In this document: in pieces, positions 1 to 7,747 of the stretch
Layout of the letters: each line of letters opens with the position of its first letter
How positions within the stretch are numbered: the stretch's first letter is position 1
Origin: Chloroflexota bacterium
GTDB lineage: Bacteria; Chloroflexota; Anaerolineae; Anaerolineales; Villigracilaceae
Direction of reading: 5' to 3'
NCBI GenBank assembly: GCA_016195815.1
Contig: JACPYX010000007.1
Span: forward strand, 124,001 to 188,000
DNA length: 64,000 nucleotides
Position numbers and translations under genes: made by a program
Notes under the pieces: generated by a model
Databases searched by the model: none
What the model was told of the DNA's origin: nothing
Seen by the model: the letters and a program-made list of their open reading frames with translations, nothing else

Positions 1-958
1 ATTCATCCCACATCGCGTTGCTAAAACCGTCGTTGCCAAGGCAGGCTTTGATGCCGTTGCGCATCATCGCTTCGACCGGCGCGGCGCCGACCGCATTGTT
101 CATGTTCGAGCGCGGCTGGTGCGTGACCCATGTGCCGGTGTCTTTGAGAATTTCAATTTCGCGCGCGTCAATATGAATGCAATGCGCCGTGATTGTCTTT
201 GGGCCGAGAATGGCATGATTTTGCAAACGATCAATGACTCGCATGTTGGATTTTTTCAAACTGTCGTACTCGTCCGCTTCATGTTCAGCGACGTGGATGT
301 GGAATCCTGTTTCGTCGGGCGCGGCGGCGCGGCAGGCTTGCAGGGTGGCGCCTGAAAGCGTCAGGCTGGCGTGCAGGCCAAAGGTCCCGGCCAGGCGCGG
401 ATGCGGGTTGGCCGCCAGCCGTTTCAAGAATCGGACGTTCTCTTTAATTCCTGCGTCGGCCTTGTCAGGCCCATCGCGATCGGTGACTTCATAACACAAC
501 ACAGCGCGCAGGCCGGATTTGTCAACCGCGTCGGCGATAATGTCTAGCGAGCCGTCAATCGCGTTGGGCGAGGCGTGATGGTCAATGAGAGTGGTCGTGC
601 CGTGCTTGATGGCGTCTATCAAGCAAACCAGGGCTGAATATCGCACATCTTCATCGAGCAGGGATTTATCGAGCGGCCACCATAGTTTTTCAAGAATTTC
701 AGGGAAGTCTTTTGGCGCAGCGCCGGGAATTGCCATGCCGCGCGCGAACGCGCCGTAAAAATGGGTGTGGGCGCAGATTCCGCCAGGCATCACGAGTTGG
801 CCGTGTGCGTCGAATTTCTTGACCTTGGGATACAGTTTCTCCAGTTTGGATGTCGGCCCAATTTCGTGAATATGATCGCCGGCAATATAGATGGCGTGAT
901 TTTCAAGAACGCGATTGGGCGTTTCCCATGTAATGATGGCGGCGTTTGTGATCAACAT
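1..958 (-). CDS. ssnA: SsnA-like aminohydrolase (amidohydrolase superfamily), 3' end beyond the window
   Basis: I translated the minus strand directly from the ATG at 956-958; the frame stays open to position 1, so about 319 residues are visible and the C-terminus is missing. The protein begins MLITNAAIITW, the small beta-sandwich start of amidohydrolases, and carries the metal-binding segment HTHFYGAFARGM near residue 65 and a TTLIDHHASPN segment near residue 125. Both fit the putative aminohydrolase SsnA group, relatives of chlorohydrolases and cytosine/guanine deaminases that hydrolyse amino groups from a ring substrate in the cytoplasm. The substrate is not known for the family. The start codon directly follows the stop codon of the NACHT gene upstream (TAA at 959-961), so the two are almost certainly cotranscribed. 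Guanine deaminase or another ATZ/TRZ-type hydrolase is the main alternative. Confidence 0.8.
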   Translation of the reverse strand, partial: MLITNAAIITWETPNRVLENHAIYIAGDHIHEIGPTSKLEKLYPKVKKFDAHGQLVMPGGICAHTHFYGAFARGMAIPGAAPKDFPEILEKLWWPLDKSLLDEDVRYSALVCLIDAIKHGTTTLIDHHASPNAIDGSLDIIADAVDKSGLRAVLCYEVTDRDGPDKADAGIKENVRFLKRLAANPHPRLAGTFGLHASLTLSGATLQACRAAAPDETGFHIHVAEHEADEYDSLKKSNMRVIDRLQNHAILGPKTITAHCIHIDAREIEILKDTGTWVTHQPRSNMNNAVGAAPVEAMMRNGIKACLGNDGFSNAMWDE

Positions 959-3526
959 TTAACTATATCCATATTGTGTGGGGTGGGGGAGTTTGTAGCC
1001 TGATGCGCCGATTTCCCAAAGCGCAATGTATGCGGCTTCGCGTACTTCGGTATCGTCGCCGTACATTGCGCCGTAAATTTGCTTGATGACGCCATCGCTT
1101 GGGCTTTTCTTGAGATAAGCCAGCGCAGCCAATCGTTCTTCATCTTTTGGACTTTTGAGCGCGGCCACCAGGACATCGGTGGCGGGCGAGCCGGGCGAGA
1201 TGCCGGTGCCTTGTGTCCCGGCGAATTCGATCAGCCACGGCGTTTCAGATGGAACTTTGAGCGGGCGCGGCACACGAGGGTCTTCGCTGGATTGCCGGGC
1301 TTCAAGCACTTCGCTGGCAGAATTGCGCACAACCCATTGATCGTCTTCGACTTGCATCTTTTGGAGAGTCTCGGTGGCCCAGGGCGCATCCACGCGCGCC
1401 AGCCCATAGACCACCGCGCGCCGCAGGAGAATATCGGCCAGCGTTGCGCCGTCTTTCAGCATGGCATGTCCTTCGTTAGGGTCGTTTGCCAGTGCTTCGG
1501 CGGCAGCGCGGCGCAAGTCTTCGTCTGCATTGAGAAGGGCGTGCGCGACTGTTTCAAGCGTATCATTCGTTCCGAGGGCAACCAATGCGAGACATGCCGC
1601 TCGCCGCGCGGATATGCTCGGCGCGGATAGAACGTTCTCGAGTGTCTGTGCGGATTTTATATCGCGTAAAGCGCCGCTCCCCAATGCAGAGAGTCTGATC
1701 AATTCGAACGAAAGCGTCGTCATAAATTGGCGGAAGAGCGCCGTCACAGCCGGGTCGTTGCTGTACACAAAAGCGGCCAACGCCTGACCGCGCAGACCGA
1801 GAGGCAAGCCTTCGGTTCGGATGAGTTCTGCCAGGGCCGCCATGATTTTTCCGCGCCAGGGCGCATCACGCGGAGCGTCGCGCAGCCAGCGGGCGGCGGA
1901 CAGCAAGGGCCTGTGCATTGGAAGTCTTGAGAATTCCAAGATGCTCTTTATAAGATTGCTCACGTCTCCGTGCGCGGCCAGATAACGCATTGCCAATAAC
2001 TTGCCGGTCCAATCGGGTTGGTTGAGCAGGGCCTCATCAGCTTTGACGCCGCTTAACGCGCGTCCTGCCAGAAATCCGCCAAAGATCGGATGAAGAAATC
2101 GCATCTTGTTGTTGGAGTGCGCCACGATCAATCCGCCAGATGCCAGTTTGCCGATCAGGCCGGGAGTGGGAGCCGGCCCGCTTTTTGCCTTTTTGTTTTT
2201 TTCTTTTTTCTTTGGTTCTTTTTCGTCTAAAGTTTGTTCCTCTGCTGCTTCGTTGGCTTCAATATCTGCCTGCGCTTCCAATTCTGCTTCGTCTGACAGT
2301 TCAAAAGATTTAACCCATTCGCGCGCTTTGCGCGGATCGAAAACCGGCTGCGTTGCAAGTGTCACTTGCATGGCCAGGGTTTCGAGCGCGGCGGGCGGTG
2401 TGTTGGTTGGCGCCAATCTGCGGATGTGCGAGGCGATCGCATCGAGTGTGTGCGGGCCCAGGCTGTCGCCGGCGTATGCGCCCCAGATTTTCAAGGTCAG
2501 TTCAAACGGATTGAGTCCTTGATTTTCTGCGCCGAGCCAGATATTCAGCAGAATGGGATCTACCTGTTCAGGCCCGCTCTGCGCCCAGGCTTCAACTGCC
2601 ACAAACTGTGTCCACAACTCGCCCCATTTTTGGACGAAGTGATTGGTCTGCGACTTGTTCCAGGCGGCGAGCGTTAGCGGCGCGAAACCGAGGCCAAGCA
2701 GGCCGTCGAGATATTCGGGCGCGCCGGTTGTGACCACGCGGGTCTTTGGATATTCCTGTAAGAGCAGTTTTAGGTAATCGGAAACAGCCTGCTGGCCGTC
2801 AGGGGTGAGTTCGTCGAAGCCGTCGAGCAGGAGCAGGGCGCGGCCGGAGCGGAAGGAATTTTGAACGAAGCCGGGTACCCGTCCCAGGTCCAGGACTGAT
2901 GCGTGTTCGGAAACTGATTCGTTGATGGGGTGGAGAATATCCCGCGTCTCGTTAATTGGAAGTTTTATATCCGCGACATGGATGAGGAACGGAATCAGAT
3001 CATTTAAATGTCCGAGTCGGTCGTCGCGATTTGCGGCGAGGGTTGCAAGGTGCGCCAATGCAACTGTTTTTCCGATACCGGGCTGGCCGATAATTGCCAG
3101 GTTTACGCCTCCGGATAATGCCTGCTTGAAGCTGAGTGTAGGGGCGTTGTAGGCTGCGCCAAGTTCGGGCCATGCCGGAAGGTAAGGGAGAGTTTGGGTG
3201 ACGATGTCTTCTGTGGCAATTGGCCCGCCAGGTTCGACGTGTGCCGGAGGGGCCAGCAAACGAGGTTCTTGCAAAATTTCATCGAGCGCAAATAGCGGCG
3301 CGGCCAGGTGCATTCCCTGTGCGCGGCGCAGTGTAAGGCGGCGGTGATTCTCTTCCACGCTGGTGGTGCGGCGCGCTTGTGCCTCTTCACTTTGTGTTTT
3401 TAGATTCTCTCGAAGTTCATTCCATAGCGGGCGCGCGCGTCCGACCAACCACCAGAACAGGCTGGCAACGATGAATGCGAATATAAAAGAAAAGGGGTCA
3501 ATGGGTGGAAGGAACGGAATTTTCAT
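959..3526 (-). CDS. Membrane-anchored NACHT-type NTPase with C-terminal HEAT repeats
   Basis: 855 residues. A hydrophobic helix at about 12-30 suggests anchoring to the membrane with the rest in the cytoplasm. An NTPase domain follows: Walker A GQPGIGKT at 147-154 and Walker B ALLLLDGFDEL at 230-240, where the acidic pattern after the strand is typical of NACHT/STAND NTPases. A Lys/Glu-rich low-complexity linker lies at about 410-450. The C-terminal half (about 540-840) is alanine- and leucine-rich helical repeat of HEAT or PBS-lyase type. STAND NTPases are known as switches that oligomerise after their repeats sense a ligand, in signalling, regulation or antiphage defence. No effector domain (nuclease, protease, TIR) was recognised, so the output is unknown. 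It follows the zinc-ribbon gene after 8 bases and abuts the SsnA gene, an operon-like arrangement. Confidence 0.8.
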   Translation of the reverse strand: MKIPFLPPIDPFSFIFAFIVASLFWWLVGRARPLWNELRENLKTQSEEAQARRTTSVEENHRRLTLRRAQGMHLAAPLFALDEILQEPRLLAPPAHVEPGGPIATEDIVTQTLPYLPAWPELGAAYNAPTLSFKQALSGGVNLAIIGQPGIGKTVALAHLATLAANRDDRLGHLNDLIPFLIHVADIKLPINETRDILHPINESVSEHASVLDLGRVPGFVQNSFRSGRALLLLDGFDELTPDGQQAVSDYLKLLLQEYPKTRVVTTGAPEYLDGLLGLGFAPLTLAAWNKSQTNHFVQKWGELWTQFVAVEAWAQSGPEQVDPILLNIWLGAENQGLNPFELTLKIWGAYAGDSLGPHTLDAIASHIRRLAPTNTPPAALETLAMQVTLATQPVFDPRKAREWVKSFELSDEAELEAQADIEANEAAEEQTLDEKEPKKKEKNKKAKSGPAPTPGLIGKLASGGLIVAHSNNKMRFLHPIFGGFLAGRALSGVKADEALLNQPDWTGKLLAMRYLAAHGDVSNLIKSILEFSRLPMHRPLLSAARWLRDAPRDAPWRGKIMAALAELIRTEGLPLGLRGQALAAFVYSNDPAVTALFRQFMTTLSFELIRLSALGSGALRDIKSAQTLENVLSAPSISARRAACLALVALGTNDTLETVAHALLNADEDLRRAAAEALANDPNEGHAMLKDGATLADILLRRAVVYGLARVDAPWATETLQKMQVEDDQWVVRNSASEVLEARQSSEDPRVPRPLKVPSETPWLIEFAGTQGTGISPGSPATDVLVAALKSPKDEERLAALAYLKKSPSDGVIKQIYGAMYGDDTEVREAAYIALWEIGASGYKLPHPTQYGYS

Positions 3527-3534
3527 AATTCAGG

Positions 3535-4236
3535 TCAACTGGCGTACAGGATCCGTCCGCAGGAAGGACAATAAACAAGCTGCGCTGCGCGGCGCGCGCT
3601 TTGTTGTATGGCCGGGGATAATGATGAACCACATGCGCCGCAGGAGTTTTCAGAAACCTCGGCAACTGCAATGCCTCGTCTTTCTTTTCGCAAGTCTTCA
3701 TATGCGGCCAGCAATTCCGTGACGACCTCGTTCGTAGTTGCTCTGCGTTCCGATTGCAGGCTTTCCAGATCGCGCATGAGCGATGATTGTTCGTCCAGCA
3801 ATTGGCGGTGTTCGCCGCCCAGGCGCGTCCGGGTTTTTTCAATATTTGCCCGCGCGGTTTTTAAAGCAGATTGCGCGGTTTCAGTCTTGAGCATTGCTTC
3901 CAATTCGCGTTCCTCTAGGTTTGCCAGGTGCTTTTTTAAAGAAACAATGTCTGCTTGTAAATCCTGCAATTCTTTCGGATTATGAACACTGCCGCCGTAC
4001 AGGCTCGACTCGGCCTGCTGGATTTTGATTTGCTGGTTGTGCGCATCTTCTTCGGATTTCTGCTGGGCCCGTTCCAAATCGTGTTGTTCCACCTCTGCGG
4101 CTTTTACCTGCTCCAGCGCGTCTCGAAGTTCGGCGTCGTTATCCAGTATTTCCTGAATTTTCGCCAGCCGAATTTCGATGTGGTTAATGCGGCTATCCAC
4201 TTGCTGAAGGCGAAAGAGTCCAAAAGACGCGCTCAT
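3535..4236 (-). CDS. CdsZ-like coiled-coil C4 zinc-ribbon protein
   Basis: 233 residues. Residues 10-185 are almost entirely charged heptad-like sequence, predicted as a long antiparallel coiled coil, interrupted by the GGSVHNPKELQDLQADI segment near 81-97 that is conserved in this family. The C-terminus holds a four-cysteine zinc ribbon, C199xxC202 and C223xxC226. This architecture is that of the widespread C4-type zinc ribbon domain (zf-RING_7) proteins, some of which are called CdsZ and are thought to bind nucleic acid or ribosomal partners. The biochemical role is not settled. It is the first gene of a three-gene minus-strand group with the NACHT and SsnA genes, and lies just downstream of a hairpin terminator that ends the preceding gene. 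Confidence 0.8.
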   Translation of the reverse strand: MSASFGLFRLQQVDSRINHIEIRLAKIQEILDNDAELRDALEQVKAAEVEQHDLERAQQKSEEDAHNQQIKIQQAESSLYGGSVHNPKELQDLQADIVSLKKHLANLEERELEAMLKTETAQSALKTARANIEKTRTRLGGEHRQLLDEQSSLMRDLESLQSERRATTNEVVTELLAAYEDLRKERRGIAVAEVSENSCGACGSSLSPAIQQSARRAAQLVYCPSCGRILYAS

Positions 4237-4257
4237 AGCTTGATTATATACGAGATT

Positions 4258-4301
4258 ACAAAATATGCCCCTCTCTCGTTGGAAAGAGGGGCATATTTTG
4301 T
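4258..4301 (-). terminator. Strong hairpin terminator of the serine hydrolase gene
   Basis: A perfect 17-base-pair inverted repeat (4258-4274 paired with 4285-4301, 10-base loop) begins on the stop codon of the minus-strand serine hydrolase gene. The GC-rich centre is flanked by A/T ends, so on the minus strand the outgoing stem arm itself supplies the T-run. It separates this gene from the zinc-ribbon/NACHT/SsnA group. Confidence 0.75.
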
Positions 4302-5806
4302 TATTGACTTGAAAGATTAAAGTAATTGTATACTGCCCGCGTTAGGTTTGCAATTAACAGGTTGGTAGTATCGAACAGGTTTTCAGCTTTGTAGGTGTAA
4401 ACTGAAAGTACAAAATTTCCCCCCGGCGTATAAACAATTCCTGCCGCGCTAATGTCTGCGGGAACGCATCCGGCACAGCGGGGTATCCAGCCGTGTTTCA
4501 TGGCTACTGTTGTGCCCTCTGGTACGCCGGCTTCGAGCAATTGACCAATCTTATTTTGCTCAAGATAGTTGATGATTTGCTTGCACGAATTCTGGTTGAT
4601 CGTATCGGGAAATGCCGCCACCAACGCTCCGCCGCCTGTTTGCGAACATTGATAAATGTCCTCCAATAGCATGCCCATGTCAGAGACAGTAGTCTGATTG
4701 TAGACGTCGGGCTCCGTGATGTATGCGTCTGCGCGCTGGTTGGCCGGGGTACTGAACTTCTGCAAGAGAGGGCATGGATTGGCGGCGTTGCAAAAATATC
4801 CGCCTATGAATGTGTTTTGCAGCCCCAGCTTCTGCATGTATTCTGTGACAATAAGCGGCCCGCGATTTGGATCAAGCCGCGCCATCATTTGGTCGCTTGC
4901 AGGGTTCTCGGACTGGCGGATCATGTTCAGAATCAAATCATTGGTGGCATCGTCCACGGGCGACTTTCCGTTTTGAATGAAGTATGAAACAAGGATAGGT
5001 ATTTTGATCGTGCTCGAAGCGGTGAAAGCGACGTCAGGCGTGACCGAAATATCCTGTCCCTGGTTCATGGCAAAATTGATTTCCTGCCCATTTTGGAGAT
5101 CAAGCATGTAAACCCCGATAACGCCATCGAAACCTGATGTTGTAACCAGTTGTTTCATCAAGATTTCCAGGTTTTGTAGCGTTGGCCTGGCGGCTGAAAC
5201 ATTCTGGGTGGATGCCAATGCCACGCTGCGGCTGGTCGGAGACCGCAGGGCATCTTCGATCAGAGGCACGGCTCTGTCTATATCCAGCATTTGGCCCGGT
5301 TGTCCCGGTGTAAAGCTTGTACTGCCCGGCACCGGTTGAGCCGATGTGGGGGGCTGGTCGTAACGTGGAGCAACTTCGGTCTGCAGATAGGCGCGTAAAC
5401 GCTCTTCGGTAATAGTGGCTCTTAATGGCACGGGGACCGGTTTCGGGTCGCGGTTCCAGAGATAGTCCCAAAATCCGCTCCAGAATGAACTGCCGGTTCG
5501 GCTCAAATCTGCGGCGGCCAGCATGGATTCGGTGTCAAGTTGAAAGCCCAGGATGGTCGGGTTGACTTGGATGTTTCCGCCGCCGTATTGGATCTCGATT
5601 GGGGTGTTGTACACTTCCAATATGCGTTGGGATGCGGCTTGTGGATCCAGGCCGCCGACCGGAACCCCGGCAATTGTCATGCCGGATGGATAGTTGTTGC
5701 GTTCACGGCTGTAACCAACCAGTGAAGATGTTGTCAAAACAATGGCGATGCTCAATAGGAGAATCGCTGTCCCCCGCAGGATAATATTCGAGTTTCTATT
5801 TCTCAC
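4301..5806 (-). CDS. Class A beta-lactamase-fold serine hydrolase with N-terminal anchor
   Basis: I prefer the GTG at 5804-5806 because GGAGGT lies just upstream; this gives 501 residues. A longer reading from a GTG at 5857 has no ribosome binding site. A membrane helix at about 11-30 anchors the protein outside the cell. A region at about 40-140 with GMTIAGVPVGGLD resembles the VanW-associated/peptidoglycan-binding module. The C-terminal part has all three penicillin-binding-type motifs: SxxK at S265/K268, SEN at 299-301 and KHG (in place of KTG) at 437-439. Such proteins are either beta-lactamases or D,D-peptidases acting on the cell wall. The fused module and long length favour a cell-wall role, so resistance should not be assumed. 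A convincing terminator follows the stop codon. Confidence 0.82.
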   Translation of the reverse strand: MRNRNSNIILRGTAILLLSIAIVLTTSSLVGYSRERNNYPSGMTIAGVPVGGLDPQAASQRILEVYNTPIEIQYGGGNIQVNPTILGFQLDTESMLAAADLSRTGSSFWSGFWDYLWNRDPKPVPVPLRATITEERLRAYLQTEVAPRYDQPPTSAQPVPGSTSFTPGQPGQMLDIDRAVPLIEDALRSPTSRSVALASTQNVSAARPTLQNLEILMKQLVTTSGFDGVIGVYMLDLQNGQEINFAMNQGQDISVTPDVAFTASSTIKIPILVSYFIQNGKSPVDDATNDLILNMIRQSENPASDQMMARLDPNRGPLIVTEYMQKLGLQNTFIGGYFCNAANPCPLLQKFSTPANQRADAYITEPDVYNQTTVSDMGMLLEDIYQCSQTGGGALVAAFPDTINQNSCKQIINYLEQNKIGQLLEAGVPEGTTVAMKHGWIPRCAGCVPADISAAGIVYTPGGNFVLSVYTYKAENLFDTTNLLIANLTRAVYNYFNLSSQ

Positions 5807-5999
5807 TCTACCTCCAAAAAAAGTGACTTTATTCAGAACAATCCACAAGTTTCGCACGCGTGTTTAAGCTGTGGATGAAATTGGCGATTCCCGCTGTTTC
5901 GGAAAAATTTCAGTGACTTTCGTCGTTAAAAAGTATAACACAACCACTTTTATCACTTGTGCTAGAATAGCCTTAGCTTTTTTGTGAGAAAGGGTACCT

Positions 6000-6959
6000 A
6001 TGCTTCGCTCATTTCTGATCCATCTTTCCAAAGCCGCCTGGGCGCAGAACATGGTCACAAGTTGGAAGTTTGCATGGAACACGGCTTCTCGTTTTGTGGC
6101 GGGAACCAAAGTTGATGATGCGATCAAGGCCATCCGCGAATTAAACGCCAAAGGCATCAATGTTACGCTTGATCACTTGGGCGAACATACCAGCAAGCCG
6201 GAAGAAGCTTCCGAAGCCGCCTCAGATATTTTGAATACTCTGGATGCGATCAGAACATCGGGTGTGCGCGCCAATGTCTCCATCAAGCTGACGCAGATCG
6301 GTCTGGCCCTGGACGAGAATTTGTGCGCGCAAAACCTCGAGCGCATTCTGGCCCGCGCCAAAGCGCATGGCAATTTTATCCGCATTGATATGGAAGATAC
6401 GCCTTATACAGATAAGACGCTCAATCTCTTCAATCAAATGCGCAGAAAGGGTTACAAGAACGTCGGCATAGTGTTGCAGTCCTATTTGTTTCGGACTGAA
6501 GCGGATGTGCGCAAATTATTGGAAGATAAGACACCCATCCGCCTGGTCAAGGGCGCGTACCAGGAGCCGGCAGATAAAGCCTTCGCGAAGAAAGCAGATG
6601 TAGATGCGAACTACGACCTGTTAACCAAGATTATCCTGGACGCGGCTCTGGCGTCCGACTCTCCGAGAATCAGCAGCGACGGCCTCTTTCCTCCCATCCC
6701 GGCCATCGGCACTCATGATGAAAACCGTATTGACTTTACTCGGCAGTACGCTCAAAAGATCGGCCTCCCGAAGGACGCCATGGAATTTCAGATGCTCTAT
6801 GGAATTCGCCGCGACTTGCAGGAAAAATTGGTGAAGGATGGTTACCCGGTGCGCGTTTATGTTCCCTTTGGCGCGCATTGGTACCCGTACTTCATGCGCC
6901 GCCTGGCCGAACGCCCGGCCAACGTGTGGTTCTTCATCTCGAATTTTTTCAAAGGTTAA
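6000..6959 (+). CDS. Proline dehydrogenase (monofunctional, FAD-dependent)
   Basis: 319 residues, the usual length of a single-domain bacterial proline dehydrogenase. The family signatures appear in order: VSIKLTQIGL (about 95-104), RIDMEDTPYTD (about 128-138), VLQSYLFRTEAD, RLVKGAYQEP, GTHDENRI, EFQMLYGIRRDLQ, and near the end VPFGAHWYPYFMRRLAERPAN, which holds the Tyr-Arg-Arg substrate-binding residues. It oxidises L-proline to pyrroline-5-carboxylate and passes electrons through FAD to the quinone pool. The ATG at 6000 has GAAAGGG upstream. No pyrroline-5-carboxylate dehydrogenase lies next to it. A weak imperfect hairpin (6964-6973 with 6989-6998) follows the stop. Confidence 0.92.
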   Translation: MLRSFLIHLSKAAWAQNMVTSWKFAWNTASRFVAGTKVDDAIKAIRELNAKGINVTLDHLGEHTSKPEEASEAASDILNTLDAIRTSGVRANVSIKLTQIGLALDENLCAQNLERILARAKAHGNFIRIDMEDTPYTDKTLNLFNQMRRKGYKNVGIVLQSYLFRTEADVRKLLEDKTPIRLVKGAYQEPADKAFAKKADVDANYDLLTKIILDAALASDSPRISSDGLFPPIPAIGTHDENRIDFTRQYAQKIGLPKDAMEFQMLYGIRRDLQEKLVKDGYPVRVYVPFGAHWYPYFMRRLAERPANVWFFISNFFKG

Positions 6960-7019
6960 TTTGCAAGGACCAGGTTTCAACAAGGAATCTGGCCCTTGAT
7001 TCTGTGGTAAAACAAAGCC

Positions 7020-7745
7020 ATGTCCGAACAACCTTTGGCTCTCGTTACGGGCGCGGCACACCGCCTCGGCAAAGCATTCGTCTTTGCATTGGCGCGCAAG
7101 GGATATGCAATCTTATTGCATTACCGTCACTCCGATGTGCAGGCAGACAGGACTGCCACAGAGATACGCACGCTGGGTGTTCCGGTCTTTGTTTCCCAGG
7201 CCGATTTGACCGATCCAAAACAGATATCATCTTTGTTTGCGGCTGTTGATAAGATCAAGCACCCGCTTAAGGTGCTGGTCAATTCGGCGGCGATCATGCC
7301 TGCTGGTGAGGCGCGCACGCTTTCCGTCAAGGATTGGGATGCGGCCCTCGACCTGAACCTGCGCGCGCCTTTTTTATGCGCGCAGGCAGCAGCCAAACGC
7401 ATGACCGATGGCGGCTTAATCGTCAACGTCACGGATGTCGGCGCGCAAAAAGCCTGGAGCCGCTATCCGTCTTATACGGTCAGCAAAGCGGGGCTTGAAG
7501 CGTTGACCAAAATATTAGCGCGTGCTTTTGCTCCAACCATACGAGTCAATGCCATTGCGCCCGGGTTGGTATTGCAATCGGATGTGATTTCTCCGGAAGA
7601 ATGGGCTCGATTGATTAATCGCCTGCCCCTTAAACGGACTGCAAAGATCGAAGAGATCGCATCGGCCCTGGATTTCCTGCTCGATAATCAATACATCACC
7701 GGCCAAACTGTCGTTGTGGATGGGGGCTATTCCCTGCTTGGGTGA
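7020..7745 (+). CDS. SDR-family oxidoreductase, pteridine-reductase-like (PTR1/FolM type)
   Basis: 241 residues with a Rossmann fold. The nucleotide-binding motif TGAAHRLG (10-17) followed by HYRHS near 34-38 suits NADPH. The active-site residues are Asp139, Tyr152 and Lys156: the usual SDR serine is replaced by aspartate, with the 13- and 4-residue spacing known from pteridine reductase PTR1. This points to reduction of dihydrobiopterin/dihydrofolate or a related pterin. FolM (dihydromonapterin reductase) is the closest known role, but a generic SDR cannot be excluded. The C-terminal GQTVVVDGGYSLLG ending is typical of SDRs. The membrane-protein gene downstream begins within a few bases of the stop, so they are probably cotranscribed. 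Confidence 0.82.
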   Translation: MSEQPLALVTGAAHRLGKAFVFALARKGYAILLHYRHSDVQADRTATEIRTLGVPVFVSQADLTDPKQISSLFAAVDKIKHPLKVLVNSAAIMPAGEARTLSVKDWDAALDLNLRAPFLCAQAAAKRMTDGGLIVNVTDVGAQKAWSRYPSYTVSKAGLEALTKILARAFAPTIRVNAIAPGLVLQSDVISPEEWARLINRLPLKRTAKIEEIASALDFLLDNQYITGQTVVVDGGYSLLG

Positions 7746-7747
7746 CC

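Noticed and set aside
4301-5806. Antibiotic-resistance beta-lactamase
   Set aside because: The extra N-terminal wall-binding-like module, the KHG third motif and the long length point to a cell-wall role or an uncharacterised serine hydrolase; resistance cannot be claimed from sequence.
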